Assembly (NCBI GenBank): GCA_036494545.1
Contig: DASXOB010000007.1
Location: 573,745-637,744, forward strand
Source: JAICXG01 sp036494545
GTDB lineage: Bacteria; Verrucomicrobiota; Verrucomicrobiia; Chthoniobacterales; UBA10450
Length of the DNA: 64,000 nt
Direction: 5' to 3'
Shown here: positions 18,528 to 27,995 of the stretch, one piece after another
Numbering within the stretch: the first letter of the stretch is position 1
How the letters are laid out: each line of letters opens with the position of its first letter
Notes under the pieces: model-generated
What the model was told of the DNA's origin: nothing
Databases searched by the model: none
The model's input: only the letters and a program-made list of their open reading frames with translations
Position numbers and translations under genes: made by a program

Positions 18528-19670
18528 ATGACGACAGAAACAAAACCAGCCTACAGCCCCGGTCTTGCTGGAGTGATCGCGGGCGAAACGGAGATCTGCT
18601 GGGTCGATCCCAACGCCGGTCTGATGTATCGCGGCTACGACATCCACGAGATGGCGGAGAAAGCCAGCTTCGAAGAGATCGCTTATCTCCTGCTGAATGC
18701 CGAGCTGCCGACGATGGAGCAGCTCGAAAGATTCAGGCAGCAGATCGGGAAGGAACGGCCACTCCCGAAGGAAGTTCTGGAAATGCTTCGCCTCCTGCCG
18801 AAGAACACGCACCCGATGGACATGCTGCGCACCGGCGTTTCCATGCTGGCGCCTTTCGATCCAGAGCTAAACGACAACTCGCACGACGCCAACATTCGAA
18901 AAGCGATTCGCCTCATTGCGAAGGTTTCAACCCTGATCACTGACGGCTATCGCATCCAGCACGAGCAGGATCCGCTTCCAGAGAGACCTGATCTCACTCT
19001 CGCGGGCAATCTTTTCTACAAACTCACCGGCGAGGTTCCGCCCACGTGGAAGATCCGAATGATGGACACGATTTTCATCCTTTACGCCGACCACGAATTC
19101 AACGCTTCGACCTTTGCCGGCCGCGTCACGGCCGCGACCCTGGCCGATATGTATGCAGCGGTCACGAGTGCCTGCGGGACTTTGAAGGGTCCGCTGCACG
19201 GCGGCGCGAACGAGGAATCGATGAAGATGCTCGACGAAATTGGAACGCCCGATCGCGCCGAGAAATGGATGATGGAGGCACTCGCGGAAAAGAAGAAAAT
19301 CATGGGCTTCGGTCATCGCGTGTATAAAGAAGGTGATTCGCGGGTCCCGATCATGCGTGAGATCGCGCGCGATCTCGGAAAGCGCGTCGGCAAAGAGGAG
19401 TGGGTGCCGATCTGCGAAAACCTTGAGGCGACGATGGACCGGGAGAAACATCTCTGTGCCAATGTCGATCTTTATGCCGCACCCGTTTTCACCATGCTGA
19501 ACTTCGACCCGGCCTTGAACACGCCGATCTTTGCCGCTTCCCGCGTCGCCGGCTGGTGCGCTCATGTGGTCGAGCAGCAGGATCATAATCGGCTCATCCG
19601 CCCGCGTTCGCTTTACACCGGCCCGGCGGCCCGGCCTTATAAGCCGGCTGGGAGCGGCAACGGCGCCTGA
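18528..19670 (+). CDS. prpC: 2-methylcitrate/citrate synthase
   Basis: This enzyme condenses propionyl-CoA (or acetyl-CoA) with oxaloacetate. Citrate synthase signatures are GPLHGGANEESMKML near residue 221 with the first catalytic His, GFGHRVYK near 260 with the second His, and ANVDLYAAPVF near 312 with the catalytic Asp. The ~380-residue short form without an N-terminal extension and the position after prpB favour 2-methylcitrate synthase, but the sequence alone cannot exclude a house-keeping citrate synthase. The ATG at 18528 (MTTETKPAYSPGL) begins the homologous region. Confidence 0.85.
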   Translation: MTTETKPAYSPGLAGVIAGETEICWVDPNAGLMYRGYDIHEMAEKASFEEIAYLLLNAELPTMEQLERFRQQIGKERPLPKEVLEMLRLLPKNTHPMDMLRTGVSMLAPFDPELNDNSHDANIRKAIRLIAKVSTLITDGYRIQHEQDPLPERPDLTLAGNLFYKLTGEVPPTWKIRMMDTIFILYADHEFNASTFAGRVTAATLADMYAAVTSACGTLKGPLHGGANEESMKMLDEIGTPDRAEKWMMEALAEKKKIMGFGHRVYKEGDSRVPIMREIARDLGKRVGKEEWVPICENLEATMDREKHLCANVDLYAAPVFTMLNFDPALNTPIFAASRVAGWCAHVVEQQDHNRLIRPRSLYTGPAARPYKPAGSGNGA

Positions 19671-19673
19671 CGA

Positions 19674-20141
19674 ATGCCTAACGAGCAATCGCTCCAGGAA
19701 AAATACGCGCCGCACAACGCCTGCTGGGGATGTGGCCCGGCGAACGGCGAAGGCCTGCGCATTCGAAGTTTTCCGGCGGGTGAGGAAGTCGTGGCTGAAT
19801 GGCAGCCGGAGACGAAATACGAAGCTTTCCCCGGTGTGCTCAACGGCGGGGTTATTGGCACGCTCCTCGACTGTCATTGCAACTGGACCGCTGCTTATCA
19901 TCTCATGAAGCAATCCGGCGACCATCGCGTGCCGTGTACCGTGACGGCGGATTACGCAATCAAGCTGTTGCGGCCGACGCCGACCAACGGCCCGGTTCGA
20001 TTAAGTGCCAGGGTTGTGGAATCAACGAACGATCGAGCGACCATTGAAGGCACCCTCAGTGGCGGCGGGAAAGTCTGCGCAACCTGTCGCGGGACCTTCG
20101 TGGCCGTGAAGGAAGGACATCCTGCCTATCATCGCTGGTAA
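19674..20141 (+). CDS. PaaI-type hotdog-fold thioesterase
   Basis: The HGG-type helix of hotdog thioesterases appears here as NGGVIGTLLDCHCNWTA, preceded by YEAFPGVL and followed by the strands TADYAIKLLRPTP and VRLSARVVE. Such proteins hydrolyse acyl-CoA thioesters. An N-terminal CWGCGPANGEGLRI segment is typical of one PaaI-related subgroup. The gene starts three bases after the prpC stop and may remove stalled acyl-CoA in propionate metabolism; that link is inferred from position. The start codon is part of the motif context ATG-CCT-AAC-GAG. Confidence 0.8.
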   Translation: MPNEQSLQEKYAPHNACWGCGPANGEGLRIRSFPAGEEVVAEWQPETKYEAFPGVLNGGVIGTLLDCHCNWTAAYHLMKQSGDHRVPCTVTADYAIKLLRPTPTNGPVRLSARVVESTNDRATIEGTLSGGGKVCATCRGTFVAVKEGHPAYHRW

Positions 20142-20331
20142 AGCGGGGTGCTTCGGCCGAATTACCTGCCCGAATTCCGTCGATGCACGGCCGGACGATG
20201 CGCGCCTAATTTCGGTCATGAAGAACAACTTCGTCCATAGTGAAGCGTGCCAGCCGCGACCGCGCCACTACCGTTTTTTTGAAGGCGCGGAACGTGACGC
20301 GCGACTGTTAGACTTTCAAAATCGAACGCAC

Positions 20332-21402
20332 ATGAAAACACTCGATCTTCTTCCGCCTGACGACATGATGTATCGTGCCTTGCTCGAGCGCGATTCGAGT
20401 TTCGAGGGTATCTTCTTCGTCGGCGTACGCACCACGGGCATCTTCTGCCGCCCGACTTGCAGTGCAAAAAAACCGGCGCGCGAGAACGTAGAGTTTTTTC
20501 CTTCGCCTAACGAGGCGCTGCTTGGCGGTTATCGGCCCTGCCTGCGTTGCCATCCTATGGATCCCGTTCAGCGAGCGCCCGACCTGATAGAGCGTCTCCG
20601 CGAGGAGGTAGAGAGAGCGCCCGACGGACGCATCACGGACAAAGAACTAGCCGCTCTCGCGATCGATCCTTCCACCGCACGGCGGCAGTTCAAACGCCAC
20701 TATGGCATGACCTTTCAGGCCTATTACCGCGCCCGCCGAATGGGACGAGCCTTGCTCGGGATGCGGGAAGGGGACCGCGTCGGAGATGCGCGCAACGGCA
20801 GCGGCTTTGAGTCGGAGAGCGGCTTCCGCGACGCATTCACGAAAATCTTCGGCGAGAAGCCGAGTGCGGCGAAAAAAGAGCAGGGCGGCCTTTTTGCGGA
20901 ACGGATTGAGACTCCACTCGGCTCGATGCTCGCAATCGCCGACGACGCGGGCCTGCGTCTGCTCGAGTTCGTGGATCGTCGCGCTCTCGAGCGAGAACTA
21001 TCGATTTTGCGTAGCCGGCTGAAAACCAATGTCGTTCCCGGCGAACATCGCCACCTTGCAACGACGCGGAGACAGTTGGCCGATTATTTTTCGGGAAAGA
21101 AGCTTGAATTCACGGTTCCGCTGGCACCCGTGGGTTCGCCCTTTCAACTGCGCGATTGGAGATTGCTGCAAACAATTCCAATCGGCCAGACACGCTCCTA
21201 CTCGTGGATGGCGGAAGAACTCGGGGATAAGGAAATGCGTCGCGCTGTGGGTCGCGCCAATGGCGACAACATGCTCTGCATCATCATTCCATGCCATCGC
21301 GTCATTCGTGCCGACGGCACGCTCTGCGGTTACGGCGGCGGCCTTTGGCGCAAGAAATGGCTCCTGGAGCACGAGCGTAAACATTCCGCTGCTGGTCGTT
21401 AG
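20332..21402 (+). CDS. ada: Bifunctional Ada: methylphosphotriester sensor/regulator and O6-alkylguanine-DNA alkyltransferase
   Basis: Three parts are visible. The N-terminal Ada zinc domain has cysteines in FCRPTC and CLRCH near residues 38-76, one of which accepts methyl groups from DNA phosphotriesters. An AraC-type helix-turn-helix follows (LAALAIDPSTARRQFKRHYG, then SGFRDAFTKIFGEKP). The C-terminal alkyltransferase has PCHRVI near residue 321, where the Cys removes O6-methyl groups. The ATG at 20332 is chosen because the preceding 38 codons lack family similarity. The TAG stop is inside a motif copy at 21396. Confidence 0.93.
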   Translation: MKTLDLLPPDDMMYRALLERDSSFEGIFFVGVRTTGIFCRPTCSAKKPARENVEFFPSPNEALLGGYRPCLRCHPMDPVQRAPDLIERLREEVERAPDGRITDKELAALAIDPSTARRQFKRHYGMTFQAYYRARRMGRALLGMREGDRVGDARNGSGFESESGFRDAFTKIFGEKPSAAKKEQGGLFAERIETPLGSMLAIADDAGLRLLEFVDRRALERELSILRSRLKTNVVPGEHRHLATTRRQLADYFSGKKLEFTVPLAPVGSPFQLRDWRLLQTIPIGQTRSYSWMAEELGDKEMRRAVGRANGDNMLCIIIPCHRVIRADGTLCGYGGGLWRKKWLLEHERKHSAAGR

Positions 21403-21520
21403 GCCGGATCGATTGAAACGCATCGTTTCGCTCTGACGACGTTCGTTAGGCAAGGCTGGGTTACAAACGTGAAACCTTTCAACGTTTGTTTCGCTACGCT
21501 GGCATCCGTAACGAGGGGCC

Positions 21521-23191
21521 ATGACCCATTTCGTTTCCTGGAGAAAAGTTTTCGCGAAGATAGCGGCTGTCGCCGCGTTGAATTTTGGCTGTAGTGCGAC
21601 GCACTTGTGTGCCCAAACTGCGCAATGGATCGAGCAAGTTGGCACGGGCGGCGTCAGCACCGGTGTGAGCAGCGACGCGCAGCAAAATAGCTATGCCACC
21701 GGGATGGTGAGCAATCCCGCCCTCTTCGATAACGTCTCGATTCCCTGTCATGCGGCCGATGTATTTGTCGCGAAGTATAATCCTGATGGCGCGTTGCAAT
21801 GGGCGACCACAGCGGGTGGCGACCTGCTCGATCAGGGCAACGATATCGCGACCGACGCGGCTGGGAACTCCTATGTCGTCGGTTACATCCAGACGAACAG
21901 TCTTCATCCCACCGTGATGTTCGACAACATCGTTCTGACCGGCCACGGCGATTATGACTGGTTCATCGCGAAATATAATTCTAGCGGCGCGGTTGTTTGG
22001 GCGAAGAACGCCGGTGGGACAGCGGGCGATATGGCAAACGGCGTCGCACTCGACAGTGCCGGCAATGTTTACGTCACCGGATTTTTCAGCGGCACAATCA
22101 CAGTCGATGGAGTAACGCTGATCAGCGCAGGTCTCTTCGATGTCTTTCTCGCAAAATATGATCCATCTGGAACGCTCCTTTGGTTGAAGCACGCCGGCGG
22201 CTCCGGCTCCGACATCGCGCACGGAATTGTAGTCGATTCGACAGGTCGGGTGGCCATTACGGGGGAATTTCAGAACACCGCGAAGTTCGACAACCACTCG
22301 GTGACGGCCAGCGGGTTGGGCGATGCATTCATCGCGAAGTACGATTCCGCCGGGAATAACGTTTGGGTGCACCGCGGAGGAAGCAATATTAGTTTCCGAG
22401 CGGATCGAGGTAGTGCTATCGCCTCGGGCCCGGAGGATAGCTACTACATCACTGGAGACTTTTCCGGCACGGCAAGTTTCGATAACCTCAGTGTCACGAG
22501 TACTGATCCGAACGCTCAGGATATTTTCATCGCGCGTTACGACACAAACGGCGTGATTCAATGGCTCCATCATGCGGGAGGACCGCCGGCCGACATAGGT
22601 TATTCGATCGGCGTGGATGTGACCGGCAATAGTTATGTAAGCGGTTTTGCCGCGAGCGGACCGGGAGTGGTCTTTGACACCATCTCGCTTCCACCGATCG
22701 GCAATGAATACACCTTTCTCGCCAAGTACGATGCGAGTGGCGTTGTGCAATATGTTAAGCAATACGCTGCCGGACTTGGACTGGACATTCACGTCCTCGG
22801 CGATGGCTGCCTCTACTTCAGCGGCGGGGCCTCGAAAGGCAACGGTCACGAGTTCGACGATATCTCGTTGATCTATGTCGATCGCAATGGTTTTACCGGA
22901 AAGTTTTGCGAAGCATTGAGCTGTGGCGCGCCGACGGATCTGGCGGTGAGTCGGATTAATTCCAAGAACGCAAATCTAATTTGGAACGCTGTCAGCGGCG
23001 CCACGAGTTACATACTGCAATATCGCAAAGCCGGAAGCACAACTTGGAAAAGTCGTAGCGTGACCGCGCCAGCGGCTCAGCTAAAAAATCTTTCGCCGCG
23101 TACGACCTACGAGGCTCAGGTGGCGACGACCTGCACAAACGGAACGAGTGATTTCTCACCTATCGTAAGTTTTACTACACCGAACGGCTAG
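21521..23191 (+). CDS. Secreted SBBP-repeat beta-propeller protein with fibronectin type III tail
   Basis: A signal peptide (VFAKIAAVAALNFGCSATHLCAQ) precedes about eight repeats of roughly 50 residues. Each carries an 'AGNSYVVGYF...FIAKYNSSG...W' pattern typical of SBBP (beta-propeller) repeats. The last ~90 residues (APTDLAVSRINSKNANLIWN onward) form a fibronectin type III domain with WNAVSGATSYILQYR and TTYEAQVATTC. It is likely an extracellular or surface protein of unknown ligand. No iterated motif copy lies in this 1.7-kb frame. Confidence 0.8.
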   Translation: MTHFVSWRKVFAKIAAVAALNFGCSATHLCAQTAQWIEQVGTGGVSTGVSSDAQQNSYATGMVSNPALFDNVSIPCHAADVFVAKYNPDGALQWATTAGGDLLDQGNDIATDAAGNSYVVGYIQTNSLHPTVMFDNIVLTGHGDYDWFIAKYNSSGAVVWAKNAGGTAGDMANGVALDSAGNVYVTGFFSGTITVDGVTLISAGLFDVFLAKYDPSGTLLWLKHAGGSGSDIAHGIVVDSTGRVAITGEFQNTAKFDNHSVTASGLGDAFIAKYDSAGNNVWVHRGGSNISFRADRGSAIASGPEDSYYITGDFSGTASFDNLSVTSTDPNAQDIFIARYDTNGVIQWLHHAGGPPADIGYSIGVDVTGNSYVSGFAASGPGVVFDTISLPPIGNEYTFLAKYDASGVVQYVKQYAAGLGLDIHVLGDGCLYFSGGASKGNGHEFDDISLIYVDRNGFTGKFCEALSCGAPTDLAVSRINSKNANLIWNAVSGATSYILQYRKAGSTTWKSRSVTAPAAQLKNLSPRTTYEAQVATTCTNGTSDFSPIVSFTTPNG

Positions 23192-23262
23192 CGTGGTTCG
23201 CGAATCCAGAGTCCGGATTTGGTCGCAAATCAGTTGTATTGTGCCTAACGAGTAAAGGAGTG

Positions 23263-23336
23263 CGCGCCCAGGAGGACTCGAACCTCCGACCGACGGATTA
23301 GAAATCCGTTGCTCTATCCGGCTGAGCTATGGGCGC
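23263..23336 (-). tRNA. tRNA-Arg (anticodon UCU)
   Basis: The cloverleaf folds completely: acceptor GCGCCCA with TGGGCGC, D arm GCTC/GAGC, anticodon stem ACGGA/TCCGT around loop TTTCTAA (anticodon TCT, reading AGA), T arm GGAGG/CCTCC with loop TTCGAGT, and discriminator G. The length is 74 bases. CCA is not fully encoded, since only CA follows. An iterated motif copy lies 12 bases beyond the 3' end. Confidence 0.97.
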
Positions 23337-23432
23337 CAAACGCGAAGGATAGGGCGATGACTCCCGTTCGTAAAACAGTTTATCGATTCGCGCTCTAAAC
23401 ACTGGGCTGTGTCGGCGAAGCGAGTTCGTGCT

Positions 23433-24341
23433 TTACTGCGCGTGCGCTGGCGAAACTATCTTGAGGAAGTGCGGCGCAAAGGAAGTCATCGCAAACACGC
23501 CCAAATCCTCCCCAGTGGGAGACAGTTTTTCAATATTGTTGCTCTTCGAATTCGCAACATAGAGGTTGCCGTCACGATCGAAGACAATGCCGAGCGGCTG
23601 AAACAACTGCGCATTTCCGAAAACGCCCAGGTCAACACCCTTGCGGGAAAATTCTTCAATCCAGCCGCCGTCGGCATTGGAGACGTAGAGATTGCCGCTG
23701 TGGTCGAAAGCGAGGCCGTAGGCAGTTTGAAAGCCGCTGTCCGCAAAGGTGGAAACGGTACCATCAGGTGTAAATTTTAGCACGCTCCCGGTGCCAGATG
23801 GTCCGCCATAACCGTTCGAGACATATAAATTGCCGGCGCGGTCGAAAATCAGATCAATCGGAGTGGAAAGACCGTCGCTTTCATCGGCAAAAACCGTGCT
23901 GGTCCCGTCAGGTGCAAACTTGCGGATGATGTTCAGGCCGGAATTCGCGACGAAGAGATTTCCGGCGGCATCGAAAACCAGACCGTGAGGATAACCAAGT
24001 CCGGTGGAAGCGAATGTCGTGACTGTGCCATCCGGCGCGACCTTCAGGATTTTATAGTTCGGTCGATCGTCGCTCGATATGTAAAGATTGCCCGAACTAT
24101 CAAAAGCAAGGCCGGTGGGATGAATCACGGTCGCAACCGAGCCGAGGTTCGTGCCGCGCGACGAAAAGGTCTCGACCTGGTTGCCCCAATAAGCGCTCTC
24201 GTAAATCGTACTGACGCGTGTGACCTGCAATGGACTTTGCGCCTGAACACCATGGCTTAACGCCAAGGAAAAAATGAGCGCGAGGCCGGGAGCGACCTGT
24301 GGAAATAGACGAAGCTTTCGAGATTCTTGAGAGCGCGACAT
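23433..24341 (-). CDS. Secreted NHL-repeat beta-propeller protein
   Basis: A signal peptide (LFPQVAPGLALIFSLALSHGVQAQ) is followed by about five to six NHL-type repeats. They show the pattern PTGLAFDSSGNLYISS, PHGLVFDAAGNLFVAN, PIDLIFDRAGNLYVSN, AYGLAFDHSGNLYVSN and PLGIVFDRDGNLYVAN, separated by segments like KFAPDGTVSTFA. This is a single six-bladed propeller. Function is unknown; NHL propellers usually mediate binding. The ATG at 24341 (MSRSQESRKLR) is chosen because it directly precedes the signal peptide. Confidence 0.85.
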   Translation of the reverse strand: MSRSQESRKLRLFPQVAPGLALIFSLALSHGVQAQSPLQVTRVSTIYESAYWGNQVETFSSRGTNLGSVATVIHPTGLAFDSSGNLYISSDDRPNYKILKVAPDGTVTTFASTGLGYPHGLVFDAAGNLFVANSGLNIIRKFAPDGTSTVFADESDGLSTPIDLIFDRAGNLYVSNGYGGPSGTGSVLKFTPDGTVSTFADSGFQTAYGLAFDHSGNLYVSNADGGWIEEFSRKGVDLGVFGNAQLFQPLGIVFDRDGNLYVANSKSNNIEKLSPTGEDLGVFAMTSFAPHFLKIVSPAHAQ

Positions 24342-24576
24342 ATAAGATGGTTGAAAAAGAGGGAACACCCTGGCCCGCACGGACAAGCTTGCCCGAGAGA
24401 CTACCGTGATGTCAATCGGAAGCTGCGCAGATCGGGCGGTGGCAAACGTCGCAAGCGCTGAAGATTGCGCTGCAATCGCCTAACGAAAAGCCGCTGCAAA
24501 CGATGCAAAGGGCGCAGTGAGTGCGAGCTGCAGAATCCTTCGTTTTCCCTAAGTTTGTAGCGTGAAAGCAGTTCCG

Positions 24577-24798
24577 CTAGTCGCGAATACCGTTTTTCAA
24601 TTCCCAGACCTTCAGCGCGGCGAGAAGCAAGCTTTTGGTACGCGAAAGCGTGCCTGGGGCGGGACGAGTTATCTCTTCATCCCCAACCGAGGTGGTGGTC
24701 TTGCGGCGCCGGCGTTTTGGCTTGGCTCGGCTCTTGGTTCGGGGACGGACGGCGGCCTCGCTTTTTTCGAGGTGCCCGCTTGGATTCAACGGTGTCAT
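24577..24798 (-). CDS. Small basic hypothetical protein
   Basis: This is a 73-residue frame starting at MTPLNPSGHLEKSEAAV, with a strongly basic centre (SRAKPKRRRRK) and a helical C-terminus (TKSLLLAALKVWELKNG). It resembles small DNA- or RNA-binding proteins in composition only; no family is recognised. A plus-strand frame overlaps it completely, so the coding assignment is uncertain. It is divergent from sppA. Confidence 0.4.
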   Translation of the reverse strand: MTPLNPSGHLEKSEAAVRPRTKSRAKPKRRRRKTTTSVGDEEITRPAPGTLSRTKSLLLAALKVWELKNGIRD

Positions 24799-24899
24799 AT
24801 TCACCGTTCTTAAAAAGCAGCTTCCCTGCCAACTTGAGCTGCTACGTCGCGCGAAAAGCGCTTGTGCCTCCGCGCTTCTTCGGCGATTGCATCCCGCGC

Positions 24900-25907
24900 A
24901 TGGCGAATCGAAAACTGGGTTGTCTGAGCATTTTTCTTTTTGTCGCACTCTGCGTCAGTGTGCTCGTAAACCTTTTCCTCGCCGGCGCGGTCGTGAGTCG
25001 TTTCGAGGGCCAGCGGGCCGACATCGAATATCGCCCGCGCTTCCGGGAGCTGATCATTGAACCTGGCACGCGCGGCAGCAACAAGAAGATCGCTGTCATC
25101 ACATTGCGCGGACTCATCAGTACAAGCATTCCAGGCAACGTGGCGGAATCAATGGTCGATGATCTACGGTGGCAGCTCGCTCAGGCACGCGATGATAACA
25201 GCGTTCGTGCCGTTGTTCTTGAGGTCGATTCACCGGGTGGCGAAGTGACCGCGTCCGACATGATTTATAACGCAGTAGTCAAGACGCGTGCGAAGAAGCC
25301 GGTCGTCGTTTACATGGATTCGCTCGCCGCGTCCGGCGGATATTACGTTTCTTGCGGTGGACAATATTTGATGGCTAACCCAACCAGCATCACCGGCAGC
25401 ATCGGCGTCATCATTCAAACCCTGAACTACGAGCAACTCTTTAACAAGATCGGGCTCGCTTCGGTGGTCTTCAAGAGTGGGAAGTTCAAAGACATGCTGA
25501 ACGGCGCACGGCCGATCACGCCGGAAGAGCGCGATTACATCCAGAGCTTCGTCATGAAAACCTACGAGCAGTTTCTAGGTATCGTGGCAAAGGAGCGCAA
25601 ACTCTCGGCTGACACATTGCGGAACGGCATCGCAGACGGGCGCATCCTGTCTGGTCGCGATGCTCTCGATGTGAAACTTATCGATGGCCTCGGACAGATC
25701 GAAGACGCCTACGCCAAGGCGAAGGAGCTGGCCCGAGCCTCCGATGCCGGGATTGTACGCTATGGTCCACCCTTCAGCCTGAGCCGGCTTTTTCGCCTGC
25801 TGGCAAAGAGTGGCGACACGAAGCTCGAGCTTACGCTTCCGGGTCAGCTCGAGCCGCAACTGCAAAGCGGACGCGCTTATTTTCTCCCGAGCTTTTACGC
25901 GCCCTGA
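24900..25907 (+). CDS. sppA: Signal peptide peptidase SppA (short form)
   Basis: This inner-membrane serine protease degrades cleaved signal peptides. An N-terminal transmembrane helix (LSIFLFVALCVSVLVNLFLAG) anchors a ClpP-fold domain. The nucleophile is the Ser in LAASGGYYV near residue 145 and the general base is a Lys in FKSGKFKDM near 197, the same spacing as in the Bacillus short-form enzyme. VLEVDSPGGEV and ITGSIGVI are further signatures. The ATG at 24900 is used; the longer frame has no membrane-anchor logic. It begins a run of six closely packed genes. Confidence 0.92.
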   Translation: MANRKLGCLSIFLFVALCVSVLVNLFLAGAVVSRFEGQRADIEYRPRFRELIIEPGTRGSNKKIAVITLRGLISTSIPGNVAESMVDDLRWQLAQARDDNSVRAVVLEVDSPGGEVTASDMIYNAVVKTRAKKPVVVYMDSLAASGGYYVSCGGQYLMANPTSITGSIGVIIQTLNYEQLFNKIGLASVVFKSGKFKDMLNGARPITPEERDYIQSFVMKTYEQFLGIVAKERKLSADTLRNGIADGRILSGRDALDVKLIDGLGQIEDAYAKAKELARASDAGIVRYGPPFSLSRLFRLLAKSGDTKLELTLPGQLEPQLQSGRAYFLPSFYAP

Positions 25908-25922
25908 CGACGGCGCAGCCCG

Positions 25923-26711
25923 ATGTTCGATAGCCTGATCAACACGGTGCTCGTAGCCGCTGGGCTGTATGTTTATCTATCCCTTTATCGCCAGGTGTCG
26001 GCCCGCGCCGGAGGCGCGACGTCGTTAGGCCAAAGGCAGCTGGGATTCCCAGAGGCCTTCGCGGCGCTCGTTCTGGTCACCTTGTTCATCGTCGATTTAG
26101 TCAACTTGACCCAGATCGAGCATGTGGTTATTCGCACCCGTGAATTGCTTTTCACCGGCGGCTTTTCCCTGGCGGTCGTTTGTCTTCTGACCGTACTTTT
26201 GCAGGTGCGCGGCTTCAGCGTGCTGTCGTTAGGGGGATTTTCCCGGCTCGGTTTCGGGCGCGTTGTGAGCACGGCGGCGGTGCTCCTCTTTGCTGCCTAT
26301 CCGCTCCTCCTGGCGGCCGACAGTATTTCACGCTGGCTGCTCGGTGAAGGCGAAAGCCGGCAGCAGATTATCGAGGTGTTTACCGGCTCGGAAACATTGC
26401 AACAGCGCGTTCTTATCATCGTTCTGGCAGTCATGATCGCGCCCTTCGCCGAAGAGTTCATCTTCCGCTTCTTCCTTTACGGCGTGTTCAAACGTTACTT
26501 TGGACGTGGTCCCGGTCTTATTCTCAACGCACTGCTCTTCGGTGCGGTCCATGTGCATTTACCGAGTCTGGGGCCGCTTTTTGTTCTCGGCGGCTGCTTT
26601 ACTCTCGCCTACGAATGGAGCGGCTCGATCCTTGTCTCGATGACCATGCATGCCCTCTTCAATTTTCTTTCCCTCAGCGCGCTCGCTTTTCCTAATCTTA
26701 TCTCGCAATGA
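25923..26711 (+). CDS. CPBP family intramembrane metalloprotease
   Basis: A polytopic membrane protein with about seven helices. It carries the CPBP (Abi/CAAX protease) motifs: EEFIFRFFLYG near residue 176 (glutamate pair plus Arg), FGAVHVHLPS near 205 and MTMHALFNFLS near 240, which hold the metal-binding His residues. Substrates of bacterial members are mostly unknown. The stop overlaps the thiL start (ATGA), so translation is coupled. Motif copies at 26022 and 26226 both encode SLG. Confidence 0.88.
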   Translation: MFDSLINTVLVAAGLYVYLSLYRQVSARAGGATSLGQRQLGFPEAFAALVLVTLFIVDLVNLTQIEHVVIRTRELLFTGGFSLAVVCLLTVLLQVRGFSVLSLGGFSRLGFGRVVSTAAVLLFAAYPLLLAADSISRWLLGEGESRQQIIEVFTGSETLQQRVLIIVLAVMIAPFAEEFIFRFFLYGVFKRYFGRGPGLILNALLFGAVHVHLPSLGPLFVLGGCFTLAYEWSGSILVSMTMHALFNFLSLSALAFPNLISQ

Positions 26712-27598
26712 AGTTGCGCGAGTTGGGAGAAGACCGGCTGATCGCTCAGCTGGTCGCGCGCCTCAAGTCGCGCCGCGAAGTGATCGTGGGCCCTGGTGAC
26801 GATTGTGCGGTGCTGGCCGGGACGAAAAAGGATGAGCTGCTTTTACTCAAGACGGATTGCGTAGTGGAAGGAGTCCATTTCTTGCCTAACGAAAACCCGG
26901 GCGCCATCGCCTGGAAAGCCATGATGCGACCCCTGAGCGATTTCGCCGCGATGTCTGGCATTCCGCAGTACGCGCTCGTTACGCTCATTGCTCCCTCGAA
27001 GAGCGAAGCGCGTTGGATGAAACAACTTTACCAGGGCCTGAGGCGAGCCGCCGCGCGATTTGAGGTTGCGATCGTCGGCGGAGAAACCAGCAGCACGCGC
27101 GGCCCGATCATTGTCTCGATCACCGCTGCCGGTTCAGTCGAAAGGAAGCGATGTGTCCTGCGCAGCGGCGGCGAGGTGGGGGATCTGCTTTATGTCACCG
27201 GAAGGTTAGGCGGCTCGGTTCGAGGGCGGCATCTCAACTTCATTCCACGACTGGAAGAGGCGCGCTGGCTGACGCGGAATTTCTGCATTCACGCCATGAT
27301 GGATCTGAGCGACGGGCTGGGCGCTGATCTACCCCGTCTCGCGAACGCCAGCGACGTGGGCTTCGAGATCGACGAAAACGCCCTCCCACGGGCGCGCAGC
27401 TGCTCAATCGCGCAGGCGATTAATGACGGCGAAGACTACGAATTGCTCTTCGCCCTTTCGCCTGGCGATGCCACCATTCTCGAAAGGAAGTGGCGCAAAA
27501 AATTCATGCGTCTATCTCTTACTCGCATCGGCCGTCTCACGCGACATTTGTCACCAGTGACTCACCGCTCCTTCCATGGCTACACGCACTTCCACTAG
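26708..27598 (+). CDS. thiL: Thiamine-monophosphate kinase ThiL
   Basis: This enzyme phosphorylates thiamine phosphate to the active cofactor thiamine diphosphate. Family signatures are the N-terminal GPGDDCAVL, KTDCVVEGVHF, the metal- and nucleotide-site segment VGGETSSTRGP, MDLSDGLGADL and INDGEDYELLF. At 296 residues it is slightly shorter than usual, but all motifs are present. It is coupled to the CPBP gene in front and overlaps tsaE by 23 bases behind. No TPP riboswitch is seen upstream, as expected inside an operon. Confidence 0.92.
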   Translation: MKLRELGEDRLIAQLVARLKSRREVIVGPGDDCAVLAGTKKDELLLLKTDCVVEGVHFLPNENPGAIAWKAMMRPLSDFAAMSGIPQYALVTLIAPSKSEARWMKQLYQGLRRAAARFEVAIVGGETSSTRGPIIVSITAAGSVERKRCVLRSGGEVGDLLYVTGRLGGSVRGRHLNFIPRLEEARWLTRNFCIHAMMDLSDGLGADLPRLANASDVGFEIDENALPRARSCSIAQAINDGEDYELLFALSPGDATILERKWRKKFMRLSLTRIGRLTRHLSPVTHRSFHGYTHFH

Positions 27599-27995
27599 CG
27601 TGCAGGAAACCATCAACTTCGCGAGCGAGTGGGCGCGACAGCTTCAGCCTAACGATGTGGTCGCGCTCATCGGCGATCTCGGCGCGGGCAAAACCCATTT
27701 TGTCAAAGGTCTGCTTCAAGGTCTCGAGAGCACTGAGGAAGCGACCAGCCCCACCTTCACCCTCCTGCACGAATATGACCGCGGGCGCTTGCCGGTCTTT
27801 CACTTTGATTTTTATCGGCTGGGCTCGCGGATGGAAATCGATGAGCTTGGCTTCGACGATTACCTCGAGGACGGTGGCATTTGTGTAATCGAGTGGGCCG
27901 ATCGCTTTCCGCAAGTTCTGCCGAAGCGGACGCGTTGGCTGCGATTTGAAATTGTGGATGAAAGACGCCGGACCATCACCGGGGAGGAGGTGTGA
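27576..27995 (+). CDS. tsaE: tRNA threonylcarbamoyladenosine biosynthesis ATPase TsaE
   Basis: This is a small P-loop ATPase of the t6A37 tRNA modification complex with TsaB and TsaD. Walker A is GDLGAGKTHFVKG near residue 33. The family motifs SPTFTLLHEY and VFHFDFYRL, and a late IEWADRF, are all present. It overlaps thiL and tsaB, placing two t6A genes in one coupled unit. Confidence 0.94.
   Translation: MATRTSTSVQETINFASEWARQLQPNDVVALIGDLGAGKTHFVKGLLQGLESTEEATSPTFTLLHEYDRGRLPVFHFDFYRLGSRMEIDELGFDDYLEDGGICVIEWADRFPQVLPKRTRWLRFEIVDERRRTITGEEV

Noticed and set aside
21494..22849. A 451-codon minus-strand frame opposite the SBBP-repeat gene
   Set aside because: The plus strand has a signal peptide and regular repeats; the opposite frame is a shadow of those repeats.
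26600..26707. A TPP riboswitch before thiL
   Set aside because: No conserved TPP motifs are seen and the gene is coupled to the CPBP gene.
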